From assembly GCA_020747015.1 (NCBI GenBank), contig JAGTJM010000033.1, forward strand, positions 1-64,000: a stretch of 64,000 bases of DNA, in the 5' to 3' direction. This DNA comes from Pyrenochaeta sp. MPI-SDFR-AT-0127. Lineage: Eukaryota; Ascomycota; Dothideomycetes; Pleosporales; Cucurbitariaceae. The position numbers and the translations under genes are program-made. Of this stretch, positions 32,660 to 44,160 are shown in pieces. The first letter of the stretch is position 1, and the number at the start of each line of letters is the position of its first letter. The notes below the pieces were generated by a model. It ran no database searches, had not been told where the DNA came from, and saw only the letters and a program-made list of their open reading frames with translations.

Positions 32660-35228
32660 GTAGCATCCAAGCTAGATTGATATCTTCGTCGTGAAGTATG
32701 ATACATCACAGCTCAGCAAATGAATCAACCTCTACCATCCTAGTCAGCCGTTTCTCTTGCACGCCAGCTTCAGGTCGGTCTCCACCCGCTTCACATCACC
32801 TTCAACTCTGCTCCACCCTTACTCACACCAGTCTTGCCTAGGTCTCCATCAGTACCTGCTCTTAAACCCTCAGTATCGCTTAGGTCAGTAGCAAAAGGTG
32901 ACTCAGCACGGAATTTTCATGATTTGATCGATACCATTTTAGTCCACAGCTATCGGAAATGTGGAAAAGTGTCCTAGACTCGGCTTCCCTACTGACTTAC
33001 AGACAGACCACAGTTCCAGCTCCCATTGCTCGACTCCCAACCACTTCATCATTTATCACGTACGCATAGTGAAAACTTATGTCACCGTCACATTTATCTG
33101 TCAAATGTTAATTGCATATTGCCATTTCTGAAGACCCTGCAAGCTTTATTTTTATATAGTCCGTGGCAATCACGTCAATCCCTACCTGTCTCGAAAGCCT
33201 TCTGCCATATTTTGTCTCTCTTCAACTTAAAACGCGTGCCGACGATGGCATTATCCCCACAATGTCCTCAACAACGTATTTAATTCCGCACTCGACTAGT
33301 GGTAAGACTAGCAGGGTCTGGATAACCAAAACCCGCACAAGCACTCGCACAGACTAAAGAAGGATGTTTTGATATTTCAGGAATATACGTCCAAAGACAG
33401 ACACTACGTACAATGCAAGAAGGGCACACATGGCCGTCACTTGGCGCGCAGACAACAGAGTAGTGGCGTCTCGGAAAAGATAGTTATTCAAGGCATCACT
33501 AAACATGGACCAACCCATAAGATTGCAAAAGTTCAGTTCCACACTGGCCCTTGGACATTGGTCTACCCTACGTCTGAGCCTTCAATTACATCACAGATAG
33601 AATCATCAAAGGGCGTGCCGATGAAGGCTGTTTGTACATGCATTATAGCCTCTAGGTTACTGCGAGAATCGCAAGTGCTTTGGCTTTCCCGCACACTGCT
33701 TCACAAGGAGTCGATCGCAATCTTGGCGTTGCGTGTTAAACGCACTATGCCGTCACTAAGCAAGACACAGCAGACATGAAGCAAGACATGCGACAGTCGC
33801 TGTATCTATCTTCAGTTTGCGATGCGGAGGTTGATTACAAAATTTCAAAAGAAACGGAGATTGATTAAATTTGGAAAGTTAGTTTGGTTTAGGAAACAGT
33901 GTGGTGCGTCAAAAACAGTATTGAGAACTTTGAGGTTGCATGAGGAATTTCGATATTGATGGGCTCGATAAATGGTCAGTCCGGAGAATGAAAGTGATAT
34001 CAAAAAGACAAGCGTGGCAAGAAGTATATACATTACCATATGAACTATCGGAATACCCATACATTCAATCCTTTTCTCTTCTGTAAACCACACCGAGTGC
34101 AATCCGGGGCCTGTTATGGGGCCAATAGCCTCCCACTCACCTACTAAACTTATGCATTGATGGCTACGTAAATCTGGTTGATTAGCAGGATTGTAAGGCG
34201 GTCAATGTAGGGACGGGGTAAGAAATCCAAAAGCTTTGTATAAAGGCGCAGATTGGTTAAGACCTAGTCGACTGCAAAATCTTAAACTAAGAAGCAACCC
34301 ATCGGGGACAATTACACCCACATAAACCTAAGAGCTGGGCATTATAAGAGTGGGTAAAGACACGTACGCTATGGATGATTGCTTTTACCATGTGTAGTGT
34401 AGTAGGTAGTTGCAGCGTTCGGTAGCGCAAGGGGCGATAGCGAGTGTTGTACGAAGGCTTTTGCCTGCGGTGTGCGTCACCTGAGAGTCGTTCCATTTTT
34501 GTTAGAACAAAAATGGTCAAACGTCATATGAACTCGCTTTATGTTGCCTATCACAAAGGCAAAGAGGTGGTGGCATGGTCGTGAAAGCATACTCAAAATT
34601 CCGGTCTCAGAAAAGACTAGTATGGTGAGTATGTTCTAGTATAGATGTCAATGATTGCCATTGAAACGACAAGCATCAGCCAGCCTCCGAGTAGAGTGGA
34701 ATTTTGTATCGGTAAAAGGGTATCTACAAAAAAGTGGACGAGTCTTGCTGTTGGGCAATCGCCCTGACCACTAAAACAATTGGATACACACAGCTAGAGA
34801 CGATGGCTCATGTGTGAACGAGGACCGTAATGCAAATGACTGCGCAGCAAGATGCAGTTTCTTATGGGCATAATTGTGGTATAGAAGTGAAATACCGAAA
34901 TATATATCGAGGTGTGACATATCAGGTAGGGTAGAAATAAAGCGTCGAAGTAAACAAATTCCAACCAAAAAGTTTCAACGATCCACATCAGCACTTGACG
35001 GATCTTCCTGATTGCATTCCAGACCATGCAAATTGGAAGTGGGTATGCTAACGTAACTCAAAATGATCCTGATCCCAATCCCAATCCCAATCCCGGGCTC
35101 TTCCTAATGCGTTGCCAGGAGTTGAATGCTGAATGTCATAATATCAATAGGTAATGTTATGTTTGGTATCGCGAAAACGTCCAGGCGTCATGGTCGTAAA
35201 CCAGTACGCCGCGCCAAATGATGAGAAT
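32660..35228. other. 2.6 kb gene-poor region
   Basis: Low-coding sequence between convergent genes. A 136-codon plus-strand frame at 33369-33779 and several shorter ones show no family motif and no splice logic. A small CCCAAT repeat occurs at 35074-35094. Nothing else could be supported. Confidence 0.5.
35074..35094. repeat. CCCAAT hexanucleotide tandem repeat, 3.5 units
   Basis: CCCAAT is repeated three times followed by CCC, downstream of the STB3 gene. It is short, intergenic and probably an ordinary microsatellite. Confidence 0.8.
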
Positions 35229-36383
35229 TCACATGGAGCCCATGGCGATGAGAGCCTCGATGGCCTCACGCTCAGCCCCAGACCCTGTAACGCCAGGTGA
35301 TGCATTAAAAGCGGTGGTAGAAGAAGGAGAAGGGCCCGCGTTCACGACGTGATTGCCGCGGGATGCAGAAGGAACAGAAAGCAGGTGCTTATAAACGGGT
35401 GTCGCTGTGCGCCCGTGGGGAAGCGAGTGAGCCTGAGCCGATGTGCTTCGGTAGCGGGGGTTGCTTGTTTGTGTTCGGCTCAAATAGTTGTAGTCGCGAT
35501 GTTCGCGGCGCGGACCACGACGGGTTTCGCGAAGGGCTTCCGGGCCCATTGTGGACCAATCTTCTTGGTCAGTGTCATCGTTCAAATCTTCTTCCAGATC
35601 CATTTCCGACGCCGAGTCTGAATCGGCACTGCCCTCGGAGCCGTCGAGTGACATCTGGTCCGCCATCTCTTCGTCGTCGCCTTGACGGTGTGGCGACCAC
35701 GACCCGGCGGCCCAACTGCTGGAATAGACATCGCGTTCGTGGTGCAGTTTGGGTATTTGAAGGGAACCTCCCGTACTGTCGACGCTCGCCGGTGGAGTCT
35801 GCCCGTTTCCAGTGCGCGACCCCCCGATGGGCAATCCTCGAGCCTGGGAACCAGATCCTGCTACGCTCCAGCGCCCCCAGCCGACCTTTTCAAACTTGAC
35901 CTCCCCGTGGAGGCCGCCGCCAGCACGATGTTCCAGCGCAGCGACGACCAACCTACGCGCTTTGGCAGGGGGAAGACCCGAGAAGCCTGGCACCGACTGA
36001 GTCAAGTGCGCCATCATCTCGCGGATGGGCATGGCACCGTGGCCCACAATGATCTCTGGCAGGTGGTGCTTGGCCAACATCAATGCCGAGATCTGGCGCG
36101 TCGCGTCAAGGCCCGCCAGCGCCTCCTTGGACAAAGCCGAGGGCTGGTCCTGGGCGGCAGCATGTTCGACCGCATCCTGGAGGTCGATATCCATGGCCTC
36201 CTCTGGGGTATAGACAGGCCCAGCTAAGGGCAGAGGTCGGCGCTTGTGGGCTGGGAGCGTCGGGGATATGGAGCTCGGCGGCGTAGGGAGGATGACGGTC
36301 GAGGTTGCATGGCCGCCATCGTGCATGCGCCCAAAGGCCATGGCGATGTTGGACACCGGGGCCTTGTGAGCGATGGCAGCCAT
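35229..36383 (-). CDS. STB3: STB3-like Sin3-binding transcriptional regulator, 384 aa
   Basis: A single exon with ATG at 36383. The STB3 domain spans about residues 30-180: ILPTPPSSISPTLP, then LMLAKHHLPEIIVGHGAMPIREMMAHLT, SVPGFSGLPPAKARRLVVAALE, and VKFEKVGWGRWSV. In yeast, Stb3 binds the Sin3 histone deacetylase complex and the ribosomal RNA processing element (RRPE) to repress ribosome-biogenesis genes when nutrients fail. The remaining half is disordered: an acidic Ser/Asp/Glu block (about 240-275), Arg/Ser/Tyr-rich sequence, and a short helix at the end (EREAIEALIAMGSM). It acts in the nucleus. The GC-rich sequence (about 60%) differs from neighbouring intergenic regions but agrees with other housekeeping genes. 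Identification is by domain motifs and is strong. Confidence 0.9.
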   Translation of the reverse strand: MAAIAHKAPVSNIAMAFGRMHDGGHATSTVILPTPPSSISPTLPAHKRRPLPLAGPVYTPEEAMDIDLQDAVEHAAAQDQPSALSKEALAGLDATRQISALMLAKHHLPEIIVGHGAMPIREMMAHLTQSVPGFSGLPPAKARRLVVAALEHRAGGGLHGEVKFEKVGWGRWSVAGSGSQARGLPIGGSRTGNGQTPPASVDSTGGSLQIPKLHHERDVYSSSWAAGSWSPHRQGDDEEMADQMSLDGSEGSADSDSASEMDLEEDLNDDTDQEDWSTMGPEALRETRRGPRREHRDYNYLSRTQTSNPRYRSTSAQAHSLPHGRTATPVYKHLLSVPSASRGNHVVNAGPSPSSTTAFNASPGVTGSGAEREAIEALIAMGSM

Positions 36384-37140
36384 GTTGACGAGCTGGAAGC
36401 AGGAGTTGGCGTGGTGAGTCAGGGAGGCGCGATCTGACGGAGCAGCCGCGCAAGATCAGGGGAAGGTCGAGAGAACTGGACGGTCACGGTCAGCAACACA
36501 GCGAGTGGCTAAAGGGTGTCGAGACGGCTTGACGGCGCGGTGCGTCTCTTGTCTGGCAGATGCGAACGTACTGGGAGGCTGACGAGCTGCACAGTGAGCA
36601 GCTGACGGGCGAATACTCGGGCAGCTCAACGGCGTAGGCGACTTGGTCAGAGGCAGCAGCTACGCTGTCTTGGGCGACGTATGGGAAAAGGCGATGGATG
36701 GGCGGACGTTGTGTTGGGGTGGATGTCGAAATAGTCAGAGCAAGCTGCAGCGATGCGCTTGACCCGTCGCGGTTCCGAGAGAGAGTTGGGCGATCGGCGA
36801 TGGGGATCAGCGACCGGGGCGGGAGGATCAGGTAGCGCGTAGGCAGGTGCGGACGCTGTCGTGTATCTGCGACAGGAACACGGGGCAGGCGGCGATGGCT
36901 CAGTGCAGGGCAAGAGATTCAGAGTGCGGTGGTGGGCTCGCGGTGATGGTCTGGGGGCTCGTTGATAAGGGCTCGCCGGTTCCGAGAAGCAGCTGGAACC
37001 AAGGAACGCAGGTGCATCTGACAAGGACGGGAAGCCACGGCTCGTGCCCCTGCCCGCCCTGTGATTGGGCAGGAGCCAGCTGACCTCTTGACGGCAGCCA
37101 CACCTCACTCGCAGCGTCATGGCCCAAACCGCCCCTCTTT

Positions 37141-37163
37141 GCCCTGCCCTGCCCTGCCCTGCC
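37141..37163. repeat. GCCCT pentanucleotide tandem repeat
   Basis: Four full GCCCT units followed by GCC. It is a simple repeat in GC-rich upstream sequence of STB3. Confidence 0.8.
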
Positions 37164-37258
37164 TGGCCCTTTTCCCCGCGGCGCCGCTTGCTGAGAAGCA
37201 GGGCATTCGGTGCCTGCACAAGCCTGCCATCATGTAAGAGTTACGCCGTCGTCGAGTG

Positions 37259-37290
37259 GCAGCAGCAAGCAGCAGCAGCAGTAGCAGTAG
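37259..37290. repeat. Imperfect GCA/GTA trinucleotide repeat
   Basis: A run of AGC/AGT triplets with one break. It is intergenic and not inside a supported coding frame. Confidence 0.7.
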
Positions 37291-37593
37291 CGACAAATCC
37301 ACAGCTTCCATTGCTGAGGTGCTGCATTGAGACAACTCCCTCGTTCCCGGTTGCAGCCGAGACCCATATCGCCGTCCTTCAACATGGCCAAATCGTCCCC
37401 TCCATGCTCTCGCACGCTCAACCGTCATTGGCGTCATCGCGAAGCGGGGTCTGATTGCAGCACTCCTCCGATTTCGCTGTGCATCCGCTCAACAATGTGG
37501 ACTAGCAGGCACGGCGTTGACGGCTTCGTCCATGCTCATGTTTTTGTACGCCCTCCAGCGGCATGTCGTGCAGCAACCCACACGCAAAATGCC

Positions 37594-39943
37594 TCACCCG
37601 TGATTCGCGTTCACAACGTACTTCGTGATCGCCTGAGTGGGGACCCCAACCGTTAGCGACGCGACTACACGGTGAATTTCGACTACTATCAACTTACCGT
37701 TTTGAGCACGTTGATTTGTTGCACCGTGCGATTGAACACTGCGCGGTACTGCTCGAGATTCTGTTGAACCACGTCGTTGCGTGTTGTGCGGCCTTCGCAT
37801 ATGGCTTTCATCTGAACCTCCATCTACCGAGAGTGTTAGCAAGGCGTGTGCATCACCAACCTCAACCGTCTCAACGCAGACTGGCGCCTACCTCTTTCCG
37901 TAGAAATGGCTTGCTGAGACTTGTCTCAAACCCCACATTGTCATATCCCTCAATAAGCGCTATGCCTAGAGTCGTCGGAATGAACTCTTGCATCCCGCTG
38001 ATACCTGCTCCTCGGCCGCTTGGGGTTGCTGTGCCGCTTCGCCCCCCCCTTGCACCGACTCCTCTGCCTCTACCTCTTCCCCTGCCTCTGCCAGCGTCAT
38101 TGTTGCCCGGTGCAACACCACCAGACTTTGGTCGGGCCACGACGTATTCGCGCTCCTTGATTTTGGCAATGTGTTCCGCCATGGTGGCATCTGTGCCAAT
38201 TCCATTGGCATCCATGAGCGCAATGAGTTCGGGCTCAGTCAAGTAGCCTGGTGCAGTCGTGTGCCCGTCTATCATATTCGCTTCCGTTGGTGCAAGCGTT
38301 TCGCCCACAGTGTATTGCGGGAGCTGTTGACTGCTCTCCCACTTGTCGTATGGATAGACATCAAGATAATTTCTGGCCATGACGCGAAGACCATGCGCAT
38401 GGAAAACTTCATGGCCATATTCAATCTCGACGTCTGTGGCTTCACCGACTGCGTCCTCGGAGCAACAAGCCAGAAAACGACGAACAACAAATTCGTAGAC
38501 TCTTCGCTCGCTGTCATTCAGCTGCGTGGGCGCAACGTAGTTGACAGGATGGATGGGTGGATGTGCTTTGTCGTTGTTGCGTCCGTTGCGTGGCTGGTTG
38601 AATCCGCCGCTGATGAGATTCTGTGCAAATGGGCCCCAACGGCCATCCTGTGTCTGTCTCGAGACCAGTGTTTTCAGATCCATGCCACGGTCGAACTGAT
38701 CTGTTTCGGTACGTGGGTAGCTTATCCAGCCTTTGGTGTACAAGTCTTCTGCCACTTTCATCACGTCCTGCGAAGTCATGCGGAGGAATCGACTGCCCAT
38801 CTTTTGCAGCTCTACAGTTGTCAAGGGCAATGGCTTCCACTTCTTGGTTGGTTTCTTGGCCATCTTGATAACTTTTGCGGTCTTTGCAAGTAGAGATCGT
38901 TCGAAAATAACCACGACAGCCATTCGGTCGAAGAGATGACCTCGCCGCCAATTGAACTTGACGTCAATGTCATCTTTGGTGTGCGCGACTCTGATGTACC
39001 AAAAGGGCTCTGGTACAAAATTTCGCACACGCAAGTACCGGTCTACGACAAACCCTAGTGTTGGAAATTGGCAAGAGCCGTAGCTGATAAGCTTACCGCG
39101 CTCTTCGCCTTGCTGAGGAATCATGTTCTGGAGGGCTAGTGTTTGCATGCGCGTAAAAGCCGCGCCGAGGCGAAGGTCCAGTTCAATGCGTGCTGAGACA
39201 GCCTCCGCCTGTGCTTCATCGAGGCGGATGGGGTTCTGTGAGGCTTGGATCACGTGTCTGGAGAAAATATTAGAGTAGGTAAAGATGCGGCGAGAAGTAT
39301 TACAGACGCTCGCTCGATATTGCTGAAACGCGCTCGCCAAACTTGCAAGTTGGGATTTGCTTTGATGGCAATGTCACGGATCTCGGTTCCAATATGTTCG
39401 CCTTCGCGATCACAATCAGTCCAGATGAACAAGATGGACGCATGCCTAGCCTGCACCTCGATGTTGCTTGCTACAACCTTCTTGTCCTGACAGTGCATTA
39501 GCCTACTGTCCAATCATACATGGTAGTGAAGACGTGCGTCTGCAATGCTGGACTCTATGGGTGCTTCGAAGAGTGCTGCCGGCTGACACGAGTGCCATTT
39601 CTTGAAGCGGTCGTGAAAGTCTTGAGCGATAATGTGCCCGGCAACGCACGTAAATGTCACAGCGCACTGCCCCCATTGTTGGAAGCGAAAGTCGAACTTG
39701 TAATTCTTCACCCACTGGATGCCGCGGACATTCTCCTGTGCAAGCGTCAGTTGTCCACTTCATCTTGCCCTCGTCGCCGCCCATGTGGATGAGACTGACA
39801 GCTCTGGCCTGGCCGCCCAGATGATTCGCGACTGCTTTTGCAATCGACGGCTTCTCCGCCACGCACAACACTCGAGTCATACCTCGGGTGCGTTGTTTTG
39901 TCCACGGAGCAGTGAGAGGGGGGCCCGGCAAGGGCGATTCCAT
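37594..39943 (-). CDS. TOP3: DNA topoisomerase III (type IA)
   Basis: Six exons: complement(37594-37632, 37698-37823, 37892-39257, 39308-39486, 39538-39735, 39800-39943), 683 aa. The Toprim domain starts with VLCVAEKPSIAKAVANHLGG and holds IWTDCDREGEHIG (catalytic Glu and DxD). The active-site tyrosine is Tyr354 in GWISYPRTETDQF. LMDANGIGTDATMAEHI is the conserved motif opposite the gate. A GRGRGRGRG stretch (~540) is an RGG-like insert. The protein ends ITKYVVNANHG without zinc fingers, as in yeasts. Top3 works with a RecQ helicase and Rmi1 to dissolve recombination intermediates. Intron 2 is ambiguous: a GC-AG intron of 51 nt gives the conserved IADDKKVVA joint, whereas the only GT donor in phase (39519) would leave a 33-nt intron and add six residues. 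The start at 39943 could also be the internal ATG 21 codons later. Confidence 0.93.
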
Positions 39944-40161
39944 CCACGGTCATGTGAAGGCGCGTCGAAGCGCAAAAATCGCGTTTGATGGGCGCCTGCA
40001 CGGACGATGCCTCAAGCGGACTAAAGCGCGGCCCCCCGGCCCCCCGGAAAACAACAACGACGACTCATGAGGTCATTGCAATCCTGTGAGATCCTCCACA
40101 CAACACGCATCTTGTCCTCCGCCCAGCACTCGTCCCTTGTTCACTCAACACCAACCGTACC
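39944..40161. promoter_or_regulatory. Compact divergent promoter, TOP3 / DUF1295 gene
   Basis: Only 218 bp separate the two start codons. It includes runs of C (CCCCCCGGCCCCCCGG near 40031-40047). Both genes must share this interval for transcription initiation. Confidence 0.65.
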
Positions 40162-41319
40162 ATGCCCGATCCCCGTGCCTACCTCGACGCGGCGCTGCCC
40201 CTCATCAAGTCGCTGGAGGAATGCGCCGATTTCACCAAAACCGTGCAGCCCTTCCTGCCGCAGCTCTATGACCTGCCTTACAAGGTCGCCGCACACATCG
40301 CCGACTGGCAGGCGCTGCAGACCATCTACGCCACGACTAACCCGCTGATGACGGCACTGGCCTTTGCTTTGTTTGCCACGCCCGTTGTCCTCACAGTGTC
40401 GGAGCTCAATCGCAACTACTCGCAGGTGGACCGGCTGTGGAGCATCCTACCTGTCATCTACAACGTGCATTATGGTGTGTGGGCGCACATCAATGACCTG
40501 CCAACCATGAAACTGAACCATGTCCTGGCTGTATCCATTATCTGGGGCACCCGATTGACCTTCAACTACTGGCGCAAGGGTGGATACCAAGTGGGAAGTG
40601 AAGACTACCGCTGGAACATTGTCAAGGACTATGTTGGAGCCCCTATCATGTTCCTCTTCAATGTCGTCTTCATATCGCTCGCACAAAATGTAAATTATTC
40701 TCCCCGATCGTCAATAGGTGGTCCCATAGCTGACTGTTATTAGATACTCCTCTGGCTCATCACGACCCCGACTTACGTCCTCCTGCTCTCCGCCCGCATC
40801 ACTGGAAACGAAACAACCTCGTACGATACCTTTTTTGGTCGCACCATGCTCTTTCTCGTGGTCATCGAATTTTTTGCCGACCAGCAGCAGTGGGTATTTC
40901 ACAAAGCCAAAGCAGCCTACCAGAAGACCGCCAAGGTCCCGCCAGAGCACAGATACACGCGCGAGCAGCTCGACCGCGGCTTCAACACGTCTGGTCTCTG
41001 GGCCTGGTCGCGCCACCCTAACTTCGCTGCAGAGCAATCGTTCTGGGTATGTTTGTACCAGTGGTGCTGCATGGAGAGCTGGACATATCTCAATTGGACT
41101 GGTGCGGGTGCGTTCAGCTATCTCATCCTCTTCCAGGCCAGTACTTGGCTCACTGAATTGTTGAGCGCTGGTAAATATGCCGACTACAAGGTATACCAGG
41201 AGCGTGTTGGAAAGTTTCTTCCAAAAGCCGGAACTAAGAGCATGGAGCTGCCACACAGCGCAAAAGAGAAGAAGAAGGTACAAGACGCCAAGTCGGGAAA
41301 GGGTGCAAAGAGACGTTAG
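40162..41319 (+). CDS. DUF1295 family membrane protein (steroid 5-alpha-reductase-like)
   Basis: Two exons, 40162-40689 and 40744-41319, 367 aa; the intron has a CTGAC branch and TAG acceptor. The protein has about seven hydrophobic helices. The DUF1295 domain shows YSQVDRLWSILPVIY, WGTRLTFNYWRKGGY, EDYRW, then FFADQQQW and the hallmark GLWAWSRHPNFAAEQSFW near the C-terminus, followed by AGKYADYKVYQERVGKFLP. This C-terminal pattern is shared with steroid reductases and isoprenylcysteine methyltransferases and forms the NADPH or cofactor pocket. The reaction is unknown for fungal members. The tail is lysine-rich (KEKKK...KRR), consistent with an ER protein. It shares a 218 bp promoter with TOP3, but no functional link is implied. 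Confidence 0.9.
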
Positions 41320-43371
41320 ATGTTGAATTGCAACAGAAAAGATAATTCGTAATAGGCGTTGAGCTGCGGCATTGACTGGTTGTTTGGGTAGCGATTCGAT
41401 CAGCGACCCCGAGGGAACACGGGTGAGCGCCTCCGGATTCGGACTTTACACATCTAGGCATGATACCCTACGTAAATCTATAGATAGTTACCGACCTAGC
41501 AATATCTCGGACCTACAAATTAACTTCATTAAGTTCTCCCCATTCCTTACAGTTCTTTATGATTTATATCTTTAAGATGCGTATCCAAGGAGCTGGCACT
41601 TCCGGGGCGAAGAAACGTGTTGAAGACCTAGCAAATGACCCAGATGCAACCTTTTTAAACCCCTCTTGCATTCCTTGCTTTCACCTTCAATAGCGTAACT
41701 ACCTAAAAATCACATAAAGAACTCATCCGTCTGCTATTGAATTTCAGACCCACTTTCCGTCGTTGCGAAAGGGCTTGCACAATGCTCGCACTATTTCTCA
41801 GACTGTCCAACACCGTTTTTTAAACGCCAGCTACAGAGGAGTTACACCAATGCCAAACATTGGAATTCTTCCATCATTAAATGCTGAAGTCAGCATGATG
41901 AAATATCGAATGGATGACATGGCTGATTACGGTGCTGGCCAATATTTGATGAAAACATCGCATAAATTTGAGTCGCACGAGACAGAAGCTTGAGTCACTT
42001 GGAGATTCAACGGACGCTCGCCGTAAGAGAACAGTACCAGGGGTATGGCCAACAGTATCCATCCAGCATGTGGCCACTGGACATGAGTAAGACCATTAAT
42101 CTCTCGCCTGTGGAGTCGATCATATGCAATGTAGGCTACAAAACGCTTATTTGCCTGGAGAGCAAGCACATGTAAGGCTCTCTTGTTGAGTCCCTGAACA
42201 AATAACTTCCACACTGCTCTTTTCAACAAGGCCACCAGCATGGAACTCAAAGGCTCATCCGTGAATGCAGGAAGCAGTCTGTACTGATTACGACTAAATT
42301 AAGAACATACACGTGGCTTCTCAGAGTAAACAGCGGAAGGAATTCATGGCGATTGCCGCATGTATGATGTATGCCATGCTTGGGATATGGTCGTGTGATA
42401 TTGGTAGCTAAAAGTTAAGTGGATGTAGAAGTAGTGTATCTTGTTGTAAACCTTTCCACCGCTGACATCTCTCCAGTCGGTTGTGTAGATGACCGACTCA
42501 AAAATCTGCTCTGTGACCTGTTTGCATACTAAAATGCCATTTGATTTTTATTAGAAAAGAAGCCGCCTGGGTGGTCGGTCGCTTCTACGTATGGTGGTTA
42601 TAAAATTATACCGCATCAGAGGACGTGAATGAACTTGTTAGCATAGAATCGGATCCGGTTACTGAGATGGTTTTCGAATTCGTTGCACCATCCGGATAAT
42701 TCAAATCAAGCGAGCAGGTATGAGATGAGAGGATGATGATCTCAAATGATGGTAATCAGATACTCAACCAGTTTTATACTTGGACTTCAAATGCATACAA
42801 TACCTTTGATCATTGCCTGAATTAGACCACAGCCCCAACAGCAACCGAGGTATCACGGACAATGATGGATGCACTGATACCAAATAGCTTCTCACTTTGA
42901 TCAACGGTCACATCGACCCAATCCTTGAAACTGGCCTTCGGCTTGAAGCGGCTGTCAGTCATAGTTGCACAACAGATCTTTACAGCTTCCACCCCCCCAA
43001 CCCCCCCTCCCCGCGTAGCCATTAAAGCCTTTGGCTGCTAAGTAGAATGCACGATTAGAGATTTGTTACTGGAGCGTGGTGCAAAGAGTGCAAGATCATT
43101 ACATGATAGCCGTGGCAAGACTTGTCTAGCACGCGCCATCAGCCGCAGCTGAGAGTTTGATACCCAGCTGAGTACTTGAGCTAGCCACTGTTTAAGCCAC
43201 TAGCCAGTGACGCTTAAAAATCTTAATCCGCATTCAAGCTGCAAGTTATGGACGCCTGGGCCATGCTCTCGCATATAAACCTGGTCGAATTTCTTTTTGC
43301 AGCTGTGTATTAACAACGAGCACTTACTTCTCAGCCCCTCCTGCGAATAGTGTTTCCAACGCCTGCAAAAT
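41320..43371. other. 2 kb gene-poor region with possible gene fragments
   Basis: AT-rich sequence. On the minus strand near 42000-42270 a frame reads TDEPLSSMLVALLKRAVWKLF followed by a hydrophobic WILLAIPLVLFSY, which looks like a relic of a membrane protein but could not be assigned. A short minus frame at 42822-43022 is listed separately. A poly-C tract lies at 42990-43012. Confidence 0.4.
42822..43022 (-). CDS. Short unrecognised coding-like frame, 66 aa
   Basis: A minus-strand frame of 66 codons. Its last ~45 residues (FKDWVDVTVDQSEKLFGISASIIVRDTSVAVGAVV in two parts) have the composition and regularity of real protein, with alternating hydrophobic positions. The first ~10 residues are glycine-rich because they cross a poly-C tract and are less credible. 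It may be the last exon of a small gene, or a fragment. I do not recognise the family. Confidence 0.25.
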   Translation of the reverse strand: MATRGGGVGGVEAVKICCATMTDSRFKPKASFKDWVDVTVDQSEKLFGISASIIVRDTSVAVGAVV

Positions 43372-44160
43372 ATGGCAGCCACGATGGTCCCAAGCTATGA
43401 GGTGAAACTCCTGTTGCAGCCCTCGATAGTCCTCGGCTCCGATAACAAGCTCCAAAGTTCGGTCCTGTCGGCTTTCTCTATACCAGCCAGCGTCAAGAAG
43501 ATGAACGTGCAGTTCCTTGACACAGACACCAAGGACCTCTACAAAAATGGATGGATATTGCGCATTCGTAAAACGGAAGGCGAGGATGAACTTGAGCTGA
43601 CGTACAAGAAACGCTATGCGATCGATGATGGGTACTGTGGTAAATCTGAAGGCGATATCGATGCATCGCTCAAGATGGCCGAGAACGATGGCTTCAACGC
43701 GACTGCTATGTATGAAGCACAAATTGAGATGGGGTACCAGAAGCAGACTCTTTCCATCAGCCACGACAGACAACACCCCAGTACAGGTCTTAGCGGAATT
43801 GATCTGCCACTGGACGCCAAGTCACGTGAAATACTCACCACCAATGCACCTGAGAAACTCAAAGACTGGCTACCCGAGAACTGGGCATTCGAGAAGCTTT
43901 CGACGTCTAAAGTCTACGGCCCGGTACTTGCCAAACGCTCCAAAGGCAAATGGGGTGATATGAAATTGTTCGTGGAGGTATGGCGGGTCAAAAACAAGGA
44001 CCTCACGGGTTTTGAGCATATTGTTGAAGCGTCATTCAAGACGGAAAACAGGGCTACGGCTTTACAAGAGCGCAACAAGCTCGCTGCTCTCCTGAAGGAG
44101 AAGGGTTGGCTACTCGCTGAAGACTCGCTTAAAACCGCGCTCATAATGGAGCGCTATTAA
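43372..44160 (+). CDS. CYTH-like (triphosphate tunnel) domain protein, 262 aa
   Basis: An intronless gene with ATG at 43372. The start VPSYEVKLLLQPS carries the E-x-K pattern that begins CYTH folds, followed by FLDTDTKDLYKNGWILRIRKTEG (Y-D-T..L...G..LR.R pattern) and DELELTYKKRY. Later strands such as MKLFVEVWRVKNK and GFEHIVEASFK fit the closing strands of the tunnel. CYTH proteins hydrolyse or cyclise triphosphates (thiamine triphosphate, inorganic triphosphate, ATP) using acidic residues and a metal ion. No signal peptide or membrane segment is visible, so the product is probably cytosolic. The substrate cannot be told. Fungal mRNA-capping triphosphatases share the fold but have different motifs, so this is not that enzyme. 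Confidence 0.7.
   Translation: MAATMVPSYEVKLLLQPSIVLGSDNKLQSSVLSAFSIPASVKKMNVQFLDTDTKDLYKNGWILRIRKTEGEDELELTYKKRYAIDDGYCGKSEGDIDASLKMAENDGFNATAMYEAQIEMGYQKQTLSISHDRQHPSTGLSGIDLPLDAKSREILTTNAPEKLKDWLPENWAFEKLSTSKVYGPVLAKRSKGKWGDMKLFVEVWRVKNKDLTGFEHIVEASFKTENRATALQERNKLAALLKEKGWLLAEDSLKTALIMERY

Larger units (their letters stand above)
36384..37593. other. GC-rich intergenic region with simple repeats
   Basis: Lies between the start of STB3 and the stop of TOP3, both on the minus strand. The open frames seen on both strands are low-complexity (Pro/Arg/Gly-rich) and conflict with each other, so none is called. Two short tandem repeats (37141-37163 and 37259-37290) lie here. The STB3 promoter and a long 5' UTR are probably at 36384-37100. 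Confidence 0.55.

Noticed and set aside
33369..33779. 136-codon plus-strand frame
   Set aside because: No recognisable motif, biased composition, and no neighbouring exons; not distinguishable from chance.
36647..37219. 190-codon minus-strand frame upstream of STB3
   Set aside because: Pro/Arg/Ser-rich, crosses the GCCCT repeat, no ATG-linked domain; more likely promoter or 5' UTR.
37988..38893. 301-codon plus-strand open frame
   Set aside because: Antisense to TOP3 exon 4, whose type IA topoisomerase motifs are unmistakable.
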